Positions 30,623 through 38,279 of a stretch of DNA of 39,469 nucleotides are shown one piece after another. A model generated the notes under the pieces. It did not search any database. It was not told the origin of the DNA and saw nothing but the letters and a program-made list of their open reading frames with translations. The position numbers were made by a program, and so were the translations under genes. Numbering within the stretch: position 1 is the stretch's first letter; every line of letters starts with the position of its first letter. Source of the stretch: JAVBOV01 sp031550205 (lineage in GTDB: Bacteria > Pseudomonadota > Alphaproteobacteria > RF32 > CAG-239); the NCBI GenBank assembly GCA_031550205.1, contig JAVBOV010000020.1:1-39469 (forward strand), given 5' to 3'.

Positions 30623-31789
30623 ATGTTTTCTCGTCAGGTTCACCACTATAGTTTCAATTATCGGCTGCCGCTGGATAAAATGCCGGTCAAGCGCTCAGAC
30701 CGCTTAAGTCTGAAGATTACTTATCCGGGGATGTTTTTGGGTCTGGTTCTGGTGCTTTTGGGCGGATATGAACTGCTTTCAAGAACACAAGGAAACCATG
30801 CCGCAAGAAAACTTCTTCCGCTGCCGCAAACCGCAGAATATCACTCTTTTTTGAACATGAACTTTTTTGACGCCGCCATTGCGGTTTTGGGTTTCGGCAT
30901 TATTGTTTCTTTGCTGATGTCTTATATTCGCTACAAAAAAATTAAATTTGACGGCAAAGTTTTTGAAGTTACGCTGCGCCCTTCCATCGGCTCTAAAAAA
31001 ACCTACTCAGAGCCTTTGAAAAATTATGACGGCGTGGAAATGAGAATCGAATTTCTGCAGTTCGGGCTGTGGAACAAAAACCGCTATATTATTGAGCTGC
31101 GCCACAAAAATTATCGCAAAACCATTCCGCTTTACATCAGCGTCAGCGATAAAAATATCAGAAACATTTGGGAATATTATGCCAAAAAGCTCAAAATGCC
31201 GGCAATGTTGGAGACCGATGAAGGCCTGGTAAAGCGCAATGTGGAAGATTTGGGCAAAACTTTAATTCAACTGGCCAAAAAGGGCGTTTTGAAAAGCTCT
31301 TTTAACGAAAATGCCGCTCTGCCGGCCGCGGTTGATTATGTGAGGAAAAAAGACAAGACGGTGATTAAGGTCAGAAAAATTTTGTGGGACGCTTATAATC
31401 TGATTACGTGGGTTTTGATGGCCGTTTTAGGCTGGATGCTGGCATATTCGTTTTATATTTACGGATTTGGCGCAATAAATTGGATTTCTTATGCCGGCGC
31501 CGCGGTTTTAGGCGCGTGTATTTTTGCCCTGTTCAGAAAAGACAAAATTGCCATTAAGAAGCATAAGATTGTGATTGTTCATAAGTTTATGCTGTTTTCC
31601 CGCAAGAAAGACGAAGTGGCAAAAAAAGACATTGAAGCGGTTGAGGTTGCGCTTAACCCGGCCAGCGGAAGATATTTTTTGAGCATTGTGGCCGATGATA
31701 AAACCTTAATATTCGGCAAAAAACTCTCGACCGAATCTTTAAAATGGGTTAGAAATTTCTTAGTCAATGAAATTATAAAAAGCAAATAA
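30623..31789 (+). CDS. membrane protein with two TM-pair plus PH-like modules
   Basis: About 388 residues from ATG 30623, preceded by AGGA seven bases upstream. A first pair of membrane helices (GMFLGLVLVLLGGYELL; AAIAVLGFGIIVSLLMSYI) is followed by a beta-rich cytoplasmic segment (YKKIKFDGKVFEVTLR...). A second pair (about 280-325) is followed by a similar segment (KHKIVIVHKFMLFSRKKDEV; LSIVADDKTLIFGKKLS). The repeated layout suggests a duplicated bacterial PH-like module, but no family is firmly recognised. It precedes the YfgM-like gene by 13 bases, so it may belong to the same operon as bamB-der. Confidence 0.65.
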   Translation: MFSRQVHHYSFNYRLPLDKMPVKRSDRLSLKITYPGMFLGLVLVLLGGYELLSRTQGNHAARKLLPLPQTAEYHSFLNMNFFDAAIAVLGFGIIVSLLMSYIRYKKIKFDGKVFEVTLRPSIGSKKTYSEPLKNYDGVEMRIEFLQFGLWNKNRYIIELRHKNYRKTIPLYISVSDKNIRNIWEYYAKKLKMPAMLETDEGLVKRNVEDLGKTLIQLAKKGVLKSSFNENAALPAAVDYVRKKDKTVIKVRKILWDAYNLITWVLMAVLGWMLAYSFYIYGFGAINWISYAGAAVLGACIFALFRKDKIAIKKHKIVIVHKFMLFSRKKDEVAKKDIEAVEVALNPASGRYFLSIVADDKTLIFGKKLSTESLKWVRNFLVNEIIKSK

Positions 31790-31802
31790 TGGAGCAAATG
31801 CA

Positions 31803-32486
31803 ATGAAAATGAAGAACAAAACGCCGGCAACTCCGGAAGATTCTTTTTTTAGAGAAGTGAGTGAAGAGCTGAAAGCCGACAACTTGCAGCTGATATGGAA
31901 AAAATACGGCGCATATATTGTTTTGGGCGTTGCCGCCATCTTAACGGTTACAGTCAGCTTTGAGAGCATTAAGGCTTGGCGGATGAGCAAAAGCGAAAAA
32001 ACTTCAAACAGTTATGCAATTGCTCTGGCTCTGCAAAACCAAGGAAGATATGAAGAGAGCATGAAAGCTCTGGAAATTTTGAAAAACGAAAACGGCGGAA
32101 TTTATGCCGATGCCGCCGAGATTCAGATGGCTAATGTTTTGTTTGAGCAAGGAAAAACCAATGAGGCCGTTGCAAAATTGGAAAAAATCAGCCAAAATTC
32201 GGATTTGAACCCGAAGCTCAAAGATATGGTTATTTCCAAGCTGGTTTCTTATAAGCTGGACAACGCTCCTTTTGAAGAAGTTGCCGCGCTTTTGCAGCCG
32301 CTGATTGATGAAAACGGAGCATGGACCAATATTGCCAAAGAATGGATGGCGATGCTTTATGTGCGAGAAGGCAATTTTGGCAAAGCCAGAGAGATTTATA
32401 AAGATATTTTAAACAGCAAGGATATTGACCAGGGCTTGGAATCAAGGGTTAAAGACATGCTGGCAACTTTGGATGTGGAGAAATAA
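31803..32486 (+). CDS. YfgM-like TPR membrane protein
   Basis: A 227-residue protein with a cytoplasmic N-terminus, one membrane segment near residues 38-57 (YIVLGVAAILTVTVSFESI), then TPR-like helices (IALALQNQGRYEESMKALE; MANVLFEQGKTNEAVAKLE). YfgM/TPR_21 proteins sit in the inner membrane near the Sec translocon and are encoded next to bamB, as here: the bamB ATG follows after four bases. GGAG precedes the start. The domain arrangement and neighbours agree with the assignment. Confidence 0.85.
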   Translation: MKMKNKTPATPEDSFFREVSEELKADNLQLIWKKYGAYIVLGVAAILTVTVSFESIKAWRMSKSEKTSNSYAIALALQNQGRYEESMKALEILKNENGGIYADAAEIQMANVLFEQGKTNEAVAKLEKISQNSDLNPKLKDMVISKLVSYKLDNAPFEEVAALLQPLIDENGAWTNIAKEWMAMLYVREGNFGKAREIYKDILNSKDIDQGLESRVKDMLATLDVEK

Positions 32487-32490
32487 GCAG

Positions 32491-33801
32491 ATGAAAAAAT
32501 TTTTAGCGCCTATTATTGCACTGGGTTTGACTGCCGCCTGCAGCACCGACAAGGTTCCTTTGGAGGGAGAAAGAATTCCCGTGTTGCAGGGCAAAACCGC
32601 TTTGAAAGCGGACTATAAACCAGAGGAAGTTAAAATTAAGCTTCCGAAGCCGCAGCTTAATAAGGCATGGGCGCAAAAAGGAGGAAATGCCGAACACTTT
32701 ATGCAGCATTTGCAAACGGCAAGCAATTTGAACGAAGTGTGGAACAGTTCTTTTGGCGAGGGCGCTTCAAAGCGCGATTTTTTAATTGCCGAGCCGATTA
32801 TTGCGCATAAGGTGATTTTTGCGATTGATGCGGAAGCCGTTGTCAGCGCGTTTCGTTTGGAAGACGGCAAAAAGATTTGGAAAAAAAGATTGAAGCCGTT
32901 GAACAAAGAAGATAAGACAATTTCCTTAAAAGGCGCCGGCTTGGCGGCAAACGGCAAGGTTGTCTATGCCACCACCGGTTTCGGCGGAGTATTTGCCTTA
33001 GACATGATCAGCGGCAATACAATTTGGCGCTATGATGCGCATATGCCAATTAGAATTGCGCCGACGGCCGGACAAGATAAGATATTTGCGCAGACCATTG
33101 ATAATGAGCTGATTGCCTTAAATGCCAATGACGGTAAAGAAATTTGGTCGCAAAGAGTTAATGTTGAAGCCACAACTTTGGTGGGCGGCGCCGCGCCCGC
33201 TTATAATGCGGATTTGGACGTGGTGATTGCCGCTTTTTCTAACGGAGAAATGAGAGCCTTTAAGGCCACAACCGGGTCTCCATTGTGGAACGACTTTTTA
33301 ATTTCTAAAAAGAGAACCAACTCTTTGGCCAATATCAACGCCATTAAGGCCAACCCGGTAATTGCCGGAGATATGGTGATTGCAGCAGGAAACGACAGCG
33401 TTTTGGCGGCTTTTGATTTGCGCACCGGCGGACGAGTTTGGGAAAGAGAGATTGGCACCGTGAACCAGCCATGGGTGGCAGGAGATTATGTGTTTGTGGC
33501 AACCAACCATGCTGATTTGCTGGCTTTGGAAAAGAAAACCGGCAAGGTTGTTTGGAGCACCAATATTCCGCTGGCAGCAGACATGGATGACAAGAACGGC
33601 GTGTTTGTTTCAGGCCCGGTTTTAACCAGCAACCGTTTGATTGTGGCAACATCTTCAGGATATGCTTTTGCGGTTTCTCCTTATACCGGAAAAATTCTGG
33701 GCTTTATCAATATGGATGAAGACGTGGTTCTGCCTCCGATTGTTGCCAACGAGATGGTTGTTTTCACCTCTAACGATGCAGAACTGCTGGCGTATAAATA
33801 A
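32491..33801 (+). CDS. bamB: outer membrane assembly lipoprotein BamB
   Basis: About 436 residues from ATG 32491, which begins a lipoprotein signal with lipobox LTAAC; an upstream open extension of 22 codons overlaps the TPR gene and was rejected. The mature part consists of PQQ-type beta-propeller blades: VSAFRLEDGKKIWKKRL, VFALDMISGNTIWRYD, LIALNANDGKEIWSQR, VLAAFDLRTGGRVWEREI and LLALEKKTGKVVWSTNI. BamB supports BamA in folding outer membrane proteins. The stop overlaps the der ATG (TAATG at 33799-33803). Confidence 0.93.
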   Translation: MKKFLAPIIALGLTAACSTDKVPLEGERIPVLQGKTALKADYKPEEVKIKLPKPQLNKAWAQKGGNAEHFMQHLQTASNLNEVWNSSFGEGASKRDFLIAEPIIAHKVIFAIDAEAVVSAFRLEDGKKIWKKRLKPLNKEDKTISLKGAGLAANGKVVYATTGFGGVFALDMISGNTIWRYDAHMPIRIAPTAGQDKIFAQTIDNELIALNANDGKEIWSQRVNVEATTLVGGAAPAYNADLDVVIAAFSNGEMRAFKATTGSPLWNDFLISKKRTNSLANINAIKANPVIAGDMVIAAGNDSVLAAFDLRTGGRVWEREIGTVNQPWVAGDYVFVATNHADLLALEKKTGKVVWSTNIPLAADMDDKNGVFVSGPVLTSNRLIVATSSGYAFAVSPYTGKILGFINMDEDVVLPPIVANEMVVFTSNDAELLAYK

Positions 33802-35165
33802 TGAGTATAAAACTGGCAATTATCGGGCGCCCGAATGTGGGTAAGTCTACCTTGTTTAACCGTTTGGCCGGGCGCAAGATTGCAATTGTGCACGACCAGC
33901 CGGGCGTTACGCGCGACCGCATTTTCGGGCACGGCAAGCTTAATGATTTGGAACTGGAGCTGATTGATACGGCCGGTTATGAATATTCTAAAGAAGACAA
34001 CTTGGAATCAAGAATGTGGGAGCAGACCCAAAAGGCAATTAAGGATGCCGACGTAGTGTTGTTTTTGTTTGATGCCAGAGCCGGCGTGCAGCCATATGAC
34101 GAGCATTTTGCATCCTTGGTCAGAGTTGCTAAAAAGCCGGTAATTCTCATTGCCAACAAATGCGAAGGCAAGCTGCAGGAAGACAGCATTCATGAGGCAT
34201 ATAAACTGGGCTTGGGCGAACCGATGCCCTTTTCAGCCGAGCATGGGCAGGGTTTGAGTGATTTATATGCAATGCTGCTTAAGTTTGAAAAAGAAGAAGT
34301 TGTTGAGTTAGAAGAAGAGACCGAAGAAGAAAAAAACAGGCCTATTCAACTGGCAATTGTGGGGCGGCCGAATGTTGGCAAGTCTACTTTGATTAATGCT
34401 CTTTTAAATGAAGAACGAATGTTGACCGGGCCCGAGGCCGGAGTGACCAGAGACGCGGTAACGGTTAAGTGGAAATGGAAAGAGCGAGAGTTTAATTTGG
34501 TGGACACGGCCGGTTTGCGCAGGCAGGCAAAAATTGCAACTTCTTTGGAAAAAATGGCCGCGGCCTCAACCAAGATGGCGGCGTTTATGGCGCAAGTTGT
34601 GGTGTTGGTGATTGACAACGACGGCGTGCTTGACAAGCAGGATTTGACGATTGCCCGCAAGGTGGTGGAAGAAGGAAGAGCTTTGGTGATTGCCGTTAAC
34701 AAATGGGACATTGCCAACCGCAAAGAAGTTTTGGATAAGCTTAATTATAAGCTGCGCAATTCTTTGACGCAGGTGAGCGGCGTGCCGACGGTTACGGTTT
34801 CAGCTTTGAAAAAAGAAGGTTTGGATAAATTGATGAGCGCGGTGTTGAAGATTTATAACCGCTGGAATATTCGCGTGCCGACCGCACCTTTGAACAAATG
34901 GTTTGGCGATGCGATTGACAATTATCCGCCGCCTTTGGGCAAAAATAAGAGAAGAATTAAGCTGCGTTATATTACACAGGCCAAGACCAGACCGCCGTCG
35001 TTTTATATTTTCTCCAGCAATCCGGAAGGCTTGCCTGACGCATATTTGCGCTATTTAAGCAACGAGATGCGTGAAACCTTCGATATGGGCGGAATTCCGA
35101 TTAGAATTACGGTGAGAAAAACCGGAAACCCATATGCAGACAATGAGCCGGGGTTTAAGAAATAA
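33801..35165 (+). CDS. der: ribosome biogenesis GTPase Der (EngA)
   Basis: A 454-residue tandem GTPase. The first G domain starts IGRPNVGKSTLFNRL near residue 8, with GVTRDR and DTAGYE; NKCEGK is its G4 motif. The second starts VGRPNVGKSTLINAL near 182, with GVTRDA, DTAGLR and NKWD. A KH-like domain ends the protein (YITQAKTRPPSFYIFSSNPE). Der is needed for 50S subunit maturation. All motifs are intact. It is translationally coupled to bamB. Confidence 0.97.
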   Translation: MSIKLAIIGRPNVGKSTLFNRLAGRKIAIVHDQPGVTRDRIFGHGKLNDLELELIDTAGYEYSKEDNLESRMWEQTQKAIKDADVVLFLFDARAGVQPYDEHFASLVRVAKKPVILIANKCEGKLQEDSIHEAYKLGLGEPMPFSAEHGQGLSDLYAMLLKFEKEEVVELEEETEEEKNRPIQLAIVGRPNVGKSTLINALLNEERMLTGPEAGVTRDAVTVKWKWKEREFNLVDTAGLRRQAKIATSLEKMAAASTKMAAFMAQVVVLVIDNDGVLDKQDLTIARKVVEEGRALVIAVNKWDIANRKEVLDKLNYKLRNSLTQVSGVPTVTVSALKKEGLDKLMSAVLKIYNRWNIRVPTAPLNKWFGDAIDNYPPPLGKNKRRIKLRYITQAKTRPPSFYIFSSNPEGLPDAYLRYLSNEMRETFDMGGIPIRITVRKTGNPYADNEPGFKK

Positions 35166-35189
35166 GAAAAAACATTAGGAATAATTTCC

Positions 35190-35218
35190 TTGACAATTTA
35201 ATAAAACTTTGATATAAA
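35190..35218 (+). promoter_or_regulatory. near-consensus sigma70 promoter of a short transcript
   Basis: TTGACA (35190-35195, perfect), 17 bases, TATAAA (35213-35218). The predicted start is about 35225. The only thing downstream on this strand is a short hairpin-terminated stretch. Confidence 0.8.
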
Positions 35219-35224
35219 CAAAAC

Positions 35225-35279
35225 ATACAACGCGATAAGTGTATTTAAATTCCTGAGATTTATGTCTTGGGAATTTTTT
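35225..35279 (+). ncRNA. putative ~55-nt small RNA or orphan leader
   Basis: Begins after the promoter at 35190-35218 and ends at a hairpin (arms AAATTCCTGAGA and TCTTGGGAATTT, 35247 onward) followed by TTTTTT. Beyond it lie a purine-rich AAAGG and an ATG that reads only five codons before a stop. The arrangement matches the promoter-hairpin-Shine-Dalgarno-ATG leader of the toxin-like gene at 35909, so it may be a real sRNA or a leader that lost its gene. Confidence 0.5.
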
Positions 35280-35300
35280 GTTGAAAGGAAAAGCAAGTAA

Positions 35301-35852
35301 CTAATGAAAACCTCCCATTAAAGCTATAGGCAACAAAGGCAAACCACGAACTGCTAAAATGGCTAAGATTGTAAATAAAACAAAAAATAATTTTTTATTT
35401 ATGAACGCGAAAATATAAACAATTATAGGAAGATTATAAGTCATATATATATATATATATATGACTTTATTATTTATTTCATAATCCATATTATCAAGCA
35501 GAATGAATAAGAAACCAAGACCACTCAGTAAGCTGCAGATTATTCCCATAACGATCCATTTGCTTTCTGTTTTCAATTTAACTTTTCTATATAAAAAGAA
35601 ATACATTAAAGTTGTTAAGGCTATAACCAAAGAGCAGAAGATGCTATTGCTAATTTTCATGTTATGGAAGTTTATAGGAATCCCCTCCAACCCAAACACA
35701 AACAACCAAGCGGCACCGAACTGCAAGGTTAGGTGCAACAAATTATTCTGCCAATTATTTTTTAAGCTTTGTTCTGTCATAGCTTTTATATTAACAGCAA
35801 AAAATATAAAAGCAAGCTTGAAGAACAAATAAAGAACAATATATTCTAACAA
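35301..35852 (-). CDS. small integral membrane protein with (AT)10 tract
   Basis: A 183-residue hydrophobic protein with about five membrane helices (YIVLYLFFKLAFIFFAV; IFCSLVIALTTLMYFFLY; MGIICSLLSGLGFLFILL; LPIIVYIFAFI; FFVLFTILAILAV). The start is uncertain: the longest frame begins with TTG 35852 without a Shine-Dalgarno, and an internal ATG is possible. An (AT)10 tract at 35443-35462 encodes VIYIYIYM. No family recognised. It is divergent from the toxin-like gene and its 5' end overlaps that gene's promoter. A role as a partner or immunity protein is only a thought from position. Confidence 0.6.
   Translation of the reverse strand: MLEYIVLYLFFKLAFIFFAVNIKAMTEQSLKNNWQNNLLHLTLQFGAAWLFVFGLEGIPINFHNMKISNSIFCSLVIALTTLMYFFLYRKVKLKTESKWIVMGIICSLLSGLGFLFILLDNMDYEINNKVIYIYIYMTYNLPIIVYIFAFINKKLFFVLFTILAILAVRGLPLLPIALMGGFH
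35443..35462. repeat. (AT)10 dinucleotide tract in a coding region
   Basis: Ten AT units inside the membrane-protein gene, embedded in a palindrome AAGTC...GACTT. Gain or loss of a unit would shift the frame. Confidence 0.9.
35818..35845 (+). promoter_or_regulatory. sigma70 promoter of the toxin-like gene
   Basis: TTGAAG (35818-35823), 16 bases, TATATT (35840-35845). The predicted start is about 35852. It lies inside the 5' end of the divergent membrane-protein frame. Confidence 0.6.
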
Positions 35853-35854
35853 CC

Positions 35855-35889
35855 GGTCTGAGATATCAATCTCAGGCTTTTTTTATTTT
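35855..35889 (+). terminator. terminator-like hairpin in the leader of the toxin-like gene
   Basis: Stem GTCTGAGAT / ATCTCAGGC around an ATCA loop (core 35858-35864 with 35869-35875), then seven T and ATTTT. It begins only a few bases after the predicted transcription start and 20 bases before the start codon, so most transcripts should stop here unless anti-termination occurs. Confidence 0.75.
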
Positions 35890-35908
35890 AAATGAAGGAA
35901 TAAAATAA

Positions 35909-37264
35909 ATGAACAATATAAATAACAAATCTTTTGAAGACTTTCTTGATGTTGTGTTTAACGATATGAAGAATATTAAGAATGATAAAGATGCAAAGAG
36001 AATGATAAATTTGAATAGTAACAAAGATATTTTAAAATTCACAAAAATGTTTCTAACCTATCCTGAGTTATACGATAATTTCAAGAATGGCAAGTGGGAT
36101 CACAAAGTGCCCGGCAAAAGGCTTACTGAAAGCTATTATCATAATTTTGATAGGAATTACAAAGGAGAGCCGGCAGCAATATTTGGCTTTAAGCTTCCTA
36201 ATGACAGTGAACATACTTATGACCATGACACTTTAGGAAATATATCTTATGGATATATTATGAAGGCAAACGGATTGAATGACTTAGAAACTAGAGGAGC
36301 AGCTATAACTGATGATATATTGCAAAGCATTAAAAGCAAAAAAAGCGACACCAAAGACGACCCGATGGTGAAGCTGGGCATTGATTTATACGAAAAGTAT
36401 GGCGATAAGTTAACCAAAGAAGATTTGCGCCGGACAATTCTGGAAAACAAAGATATCTTACGCCGTTATAAAAACGCCGAATTAACCGACCGCCGTTATC
36501 AAACCAAAGGCGGTGAAACCGTTGAGAATATTGCTAAAAAATATGATGTAACGCCGGAAAGCATTATTCGGAAGAATCAGAAAGAAGGCTTGGCTTTGAA
36601 CAAAGAACAATCTCTTTTGCCGAATATTAAGACTTTGCTGCCCAATCCCGATGAGCGTTTTAAGATGAGTCAAACTCCATTAAAACGCAAGAGCTTACTG
36701 CCACAGCAGACACCGCTTCCCCGCACACCAGAGCAGGAAGAAAAGGTAAGGAACATTGTTTTCAAGATAACCGAACATGACGACAAGCGCACCGACGTCT
36801 TATACAAACAACCGCAGGATTTAACCGAAAACGAAGCCCGTTCTGCCATGCAGCTTGCCCGTTATGAAAGCAATGATATTGAACTTAACAACCGCCTGGA
36901 ACAAAAAGCCAAGTCTTATTACGAGTCCCTTTACGGCAATAAAAACTTGGAAAGAGATGCCACCGGCCGACAGATTAACCCCAAACCGCAATACACTCCT
37001 TTAACCGAGCCGAAGGAGTTAAGAACTAAAGATAATATCCTGATGCGAGAGGCTTATCAAAGTATTGCCGAACGCACCGCGCAAACCGGCGTTAAGAGTC
37101 TGCAAAGAGGGTTAAACAGCTTCCCTTACCAAACACCGTTGAAAGAAGATGATGATTTGGGGCCGAAAACCACAAGCAGACTAAAAGAAAATTTGGTTAC
37201 TCATGGTTTAGATAAAACCCAAGAAAGCATTAAAGAAGACGTTGCCGCCAGAGAAGAAGCTTAA
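35909..37264 (+). CDS. toxin-44-like protein with LysM-like and PG-binding-like segments
   Basis: A 451-residue protein without a signal peptide. Residues about 90-190 (HTYDHDTLGNISYGYI, KANGL, GAA) resemble the polymorphic toxin type 44 domain, a predicted RNase. Residues about 195-250 look like LysM (GGETVENIAKKYDVTPESI). Residues about 380-435 recall a peptidoglycan-binding fold (VKSLQRGLN ... LGPKTTSRLKENL). A GAAGGA precedes the ATG. After the TAA at 37262-37264 the frame continues in a coiled-coil for 45 codons, so the stop is probably premature. Domain calls are by eye and moderate. No immunity gene is recognised. Confidence 0.6.
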   Translation: MNNINNKSFEDFLDVVFNDMKNIKNDKDAKRMINLNSNKDILKFTKMFLTYPELYDNFKNGKWDHKVPGKRLTESYYHNFDRNYKGEPAAIFGFKLPNDSEHTYDHDTLGNISYGYIMKANGLNDLETRGAAITDDILQSIKSKKSDTKDDPMVKLGIDLYEKYGDKLTKEDLRRTILENKDILRRYKNAELTDRRYQTKGGETVENIAKKYDVTPESIIRKNQKEGLALNKEQSLLPNIKTLLPNPDERFKMSQTPLKRKSLLPQQTPLPRTPEQEEKVRNIVFKITEHDDKRTDVLYKQPQDLTENEARSAMQLARYESNDIELNNRLEQKAKSYYESLYGNKNLERDATGRQINPKPQYTPLTEPKELRTKDNILMREAYQSIAERTAQTGVKSLQRGLNSFPYQTPLKEDDDLGPKTTSRLKENLVTHGLDKTQESIKEDVAAREEA

Positions 37265-37402
37265 CGAAAAGAACGTGAAGCCGAAGCCAAGCGGGAAGAG
37301 CAGGAAAAACAAGCCGCCGCCGCGCAAGAAGAAAAAGAACGTCAGCAGAGACAGATGGAAGAAGAAAAAAAGCAGCAGGAAATTAATTCAGTTATACAAT
37401 AA
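37265..37402 (+). other. in-frame coiled-coil tail beyond a premature TAA
   Basis: Directly in frame with the toxin-like gene: 45 codons of strongly charged coiled coil (RKEREAEAKREEQEKQ..., RQQRQMEEEKKQQ) and then a second TAA at 37400-37402. Such heptad-rich sequence is very unlikely by chance. The preceding residues (AAREEA) join it smoothly if TAA replaces a GAA or AAA codon. Confidence 0.75.
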
Positions 37403-37431
37403 TCTAATTATTCTGAACGGAAGTGGGGAAT

Positions 37432-37515
37432 CTATGGATCCTTCCCCTTCGCTACGCTCTAGGGTCAGGATGACGAGGTGAGCGCTCGGGATGACGAGGC
37501 GGGCGCTCGGGATGA
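37432..37515. repeat. palindromic repeat with 21-bp tandem units
   Basis: GGATCCTTCCCC...AGGGTCAGGATGACGAGG, followed by two further GGGATGACGAGG-type units of 21 bases with GAGCGCTC or GGGCGCTC between. It runs into the alpha/beta hydrolase gene and encodes its last 15-20 residues. Confidence 0.8.
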
Positions 37516-38259
37516 CGCGGTTTTTATAATTGAGTTTAGGGAGTTTAGGATTTCTTCAATGGCTTCGTCGTCGCCCAGGCGGTGGGTGGAGTTTTTTAAG
37601 AGTTTTACGGTTACTTGTTCGCTTTCCAGTTGGGCGGCGATTTTTAAGGCTTTTCTCCAGTCTTGGCTTTGGTCTTGCTGACCCTGGATTAAATGCACCG
37701 GGCAGGTTATTTTTATTTTATTATTCAGCAGCAAATTTTCTGTGCCGCTGTCTATGAGTTTTTGGGTGAAGACATATGGGTGGTCGCCGCACATAATCTC
37801 TATTCTGCCCTTTTCTTCCAGCTCTTTTTTGAGCTCCGGCGTAAGCAGATATTCAGATATATCGGCAGTGAAGTCGGCCGCGGCAGACATGCCGATGATG
37901 CCTTTAACGCGCTTTGGCCTTGCAATGGCGGCAAGCAGGCTAAGCCAGCCGCCAAGAGATGAGCCGATTAAGATTAAATCTCCCTCAACCAGGTTATCTA
38001 TGGCTTCCAAGACCTGGTCTTTCCAAACATTTATATCGGCTTTTTCATAATTTTCTTTATCTTCGCCGTGGCCGATTAGTTCGAAGCGGAAAAAATTAAG
38101 CCCTTCTTTTTGGCAGAAAGCTTTGACTTCTTCGGGCTTGCGGCCATATGGATTGGAATATAAACCGTGGATATAAAAAATGGTTAGGGATGTTTTAGAA
38201 AACCCTTTGCATAATTCAAAATTGGTTGTAAATTGGCTTTTGTATTTATGTTTGTTCAT
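37465..38259 (-). CDS. alpha/beta hydrolase
   Basis: A 264-residue serine-hydrolase fold protein. The oxyanion region is FYIHGLYSNP near residue 28, the nucleophile elbow LIGSSLGGWLS near 96-106 (GxSxxG type), the acid probably Asp in LIQGQQDQSQ, and the base His in KNSTHRLGDD. Esterase or aminopeptidase-like activity is possible; the substrate cannot be told. The last residues (SSRAPAS SSRALTS SS) come from the tandem repeat at 37465-37515, so the original C-terminus was probably nearer KTA. It is divergent from the glycosyltransferase gene, 20 bases apart. Confidence 0.88.
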   Translation of the reverse strand: MNKHKYKSQFTTNFELCKGFSKTSLTIFYIHGLYSNPYGRKPEEVKAFCQKEGLNFFRFELIGHGEDKENYEKADINVWKDQVLEAIDNLVEGDLILIGSSLGGWLSLLAAIARPKRVKGIIGMSAAADFTADISEYLLTPELKKELEEKGRIEIMCGDHPYVFTQKLIDSGTENLLLNNKIKITCPVHLIQGQQDQSQDWRKALKIAAQLESEQVTVKLLKNSTHRLGDDEAIEEILNSLNSIIKTASSRAPASSSRALTSSS

Positions 38260-38279
38260 TTGTTTAATGTAGGGAAAAA

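Noticed and set aside
23338..37264. Reassignment of TAA to a sense codon.
   Set aside because: TAA ends many intact genes here at the expected position (bamB, der, the GST-like gene, the diguanylate cyclase), so it is a normal stop in this genome.
35166..37500. Prophage or integrative element around the toxin-like gene.
   Set aside because: No integrase, recombinase, structural gene or att-like direct repeats could be found; the region is simply called an accessory island.
37470..37515. CRISPR-like array.
   Set aside because: Units are only about 21 bases, contiguous, without spacers, and belong to the palindromic repeat family; no cas genes are near.
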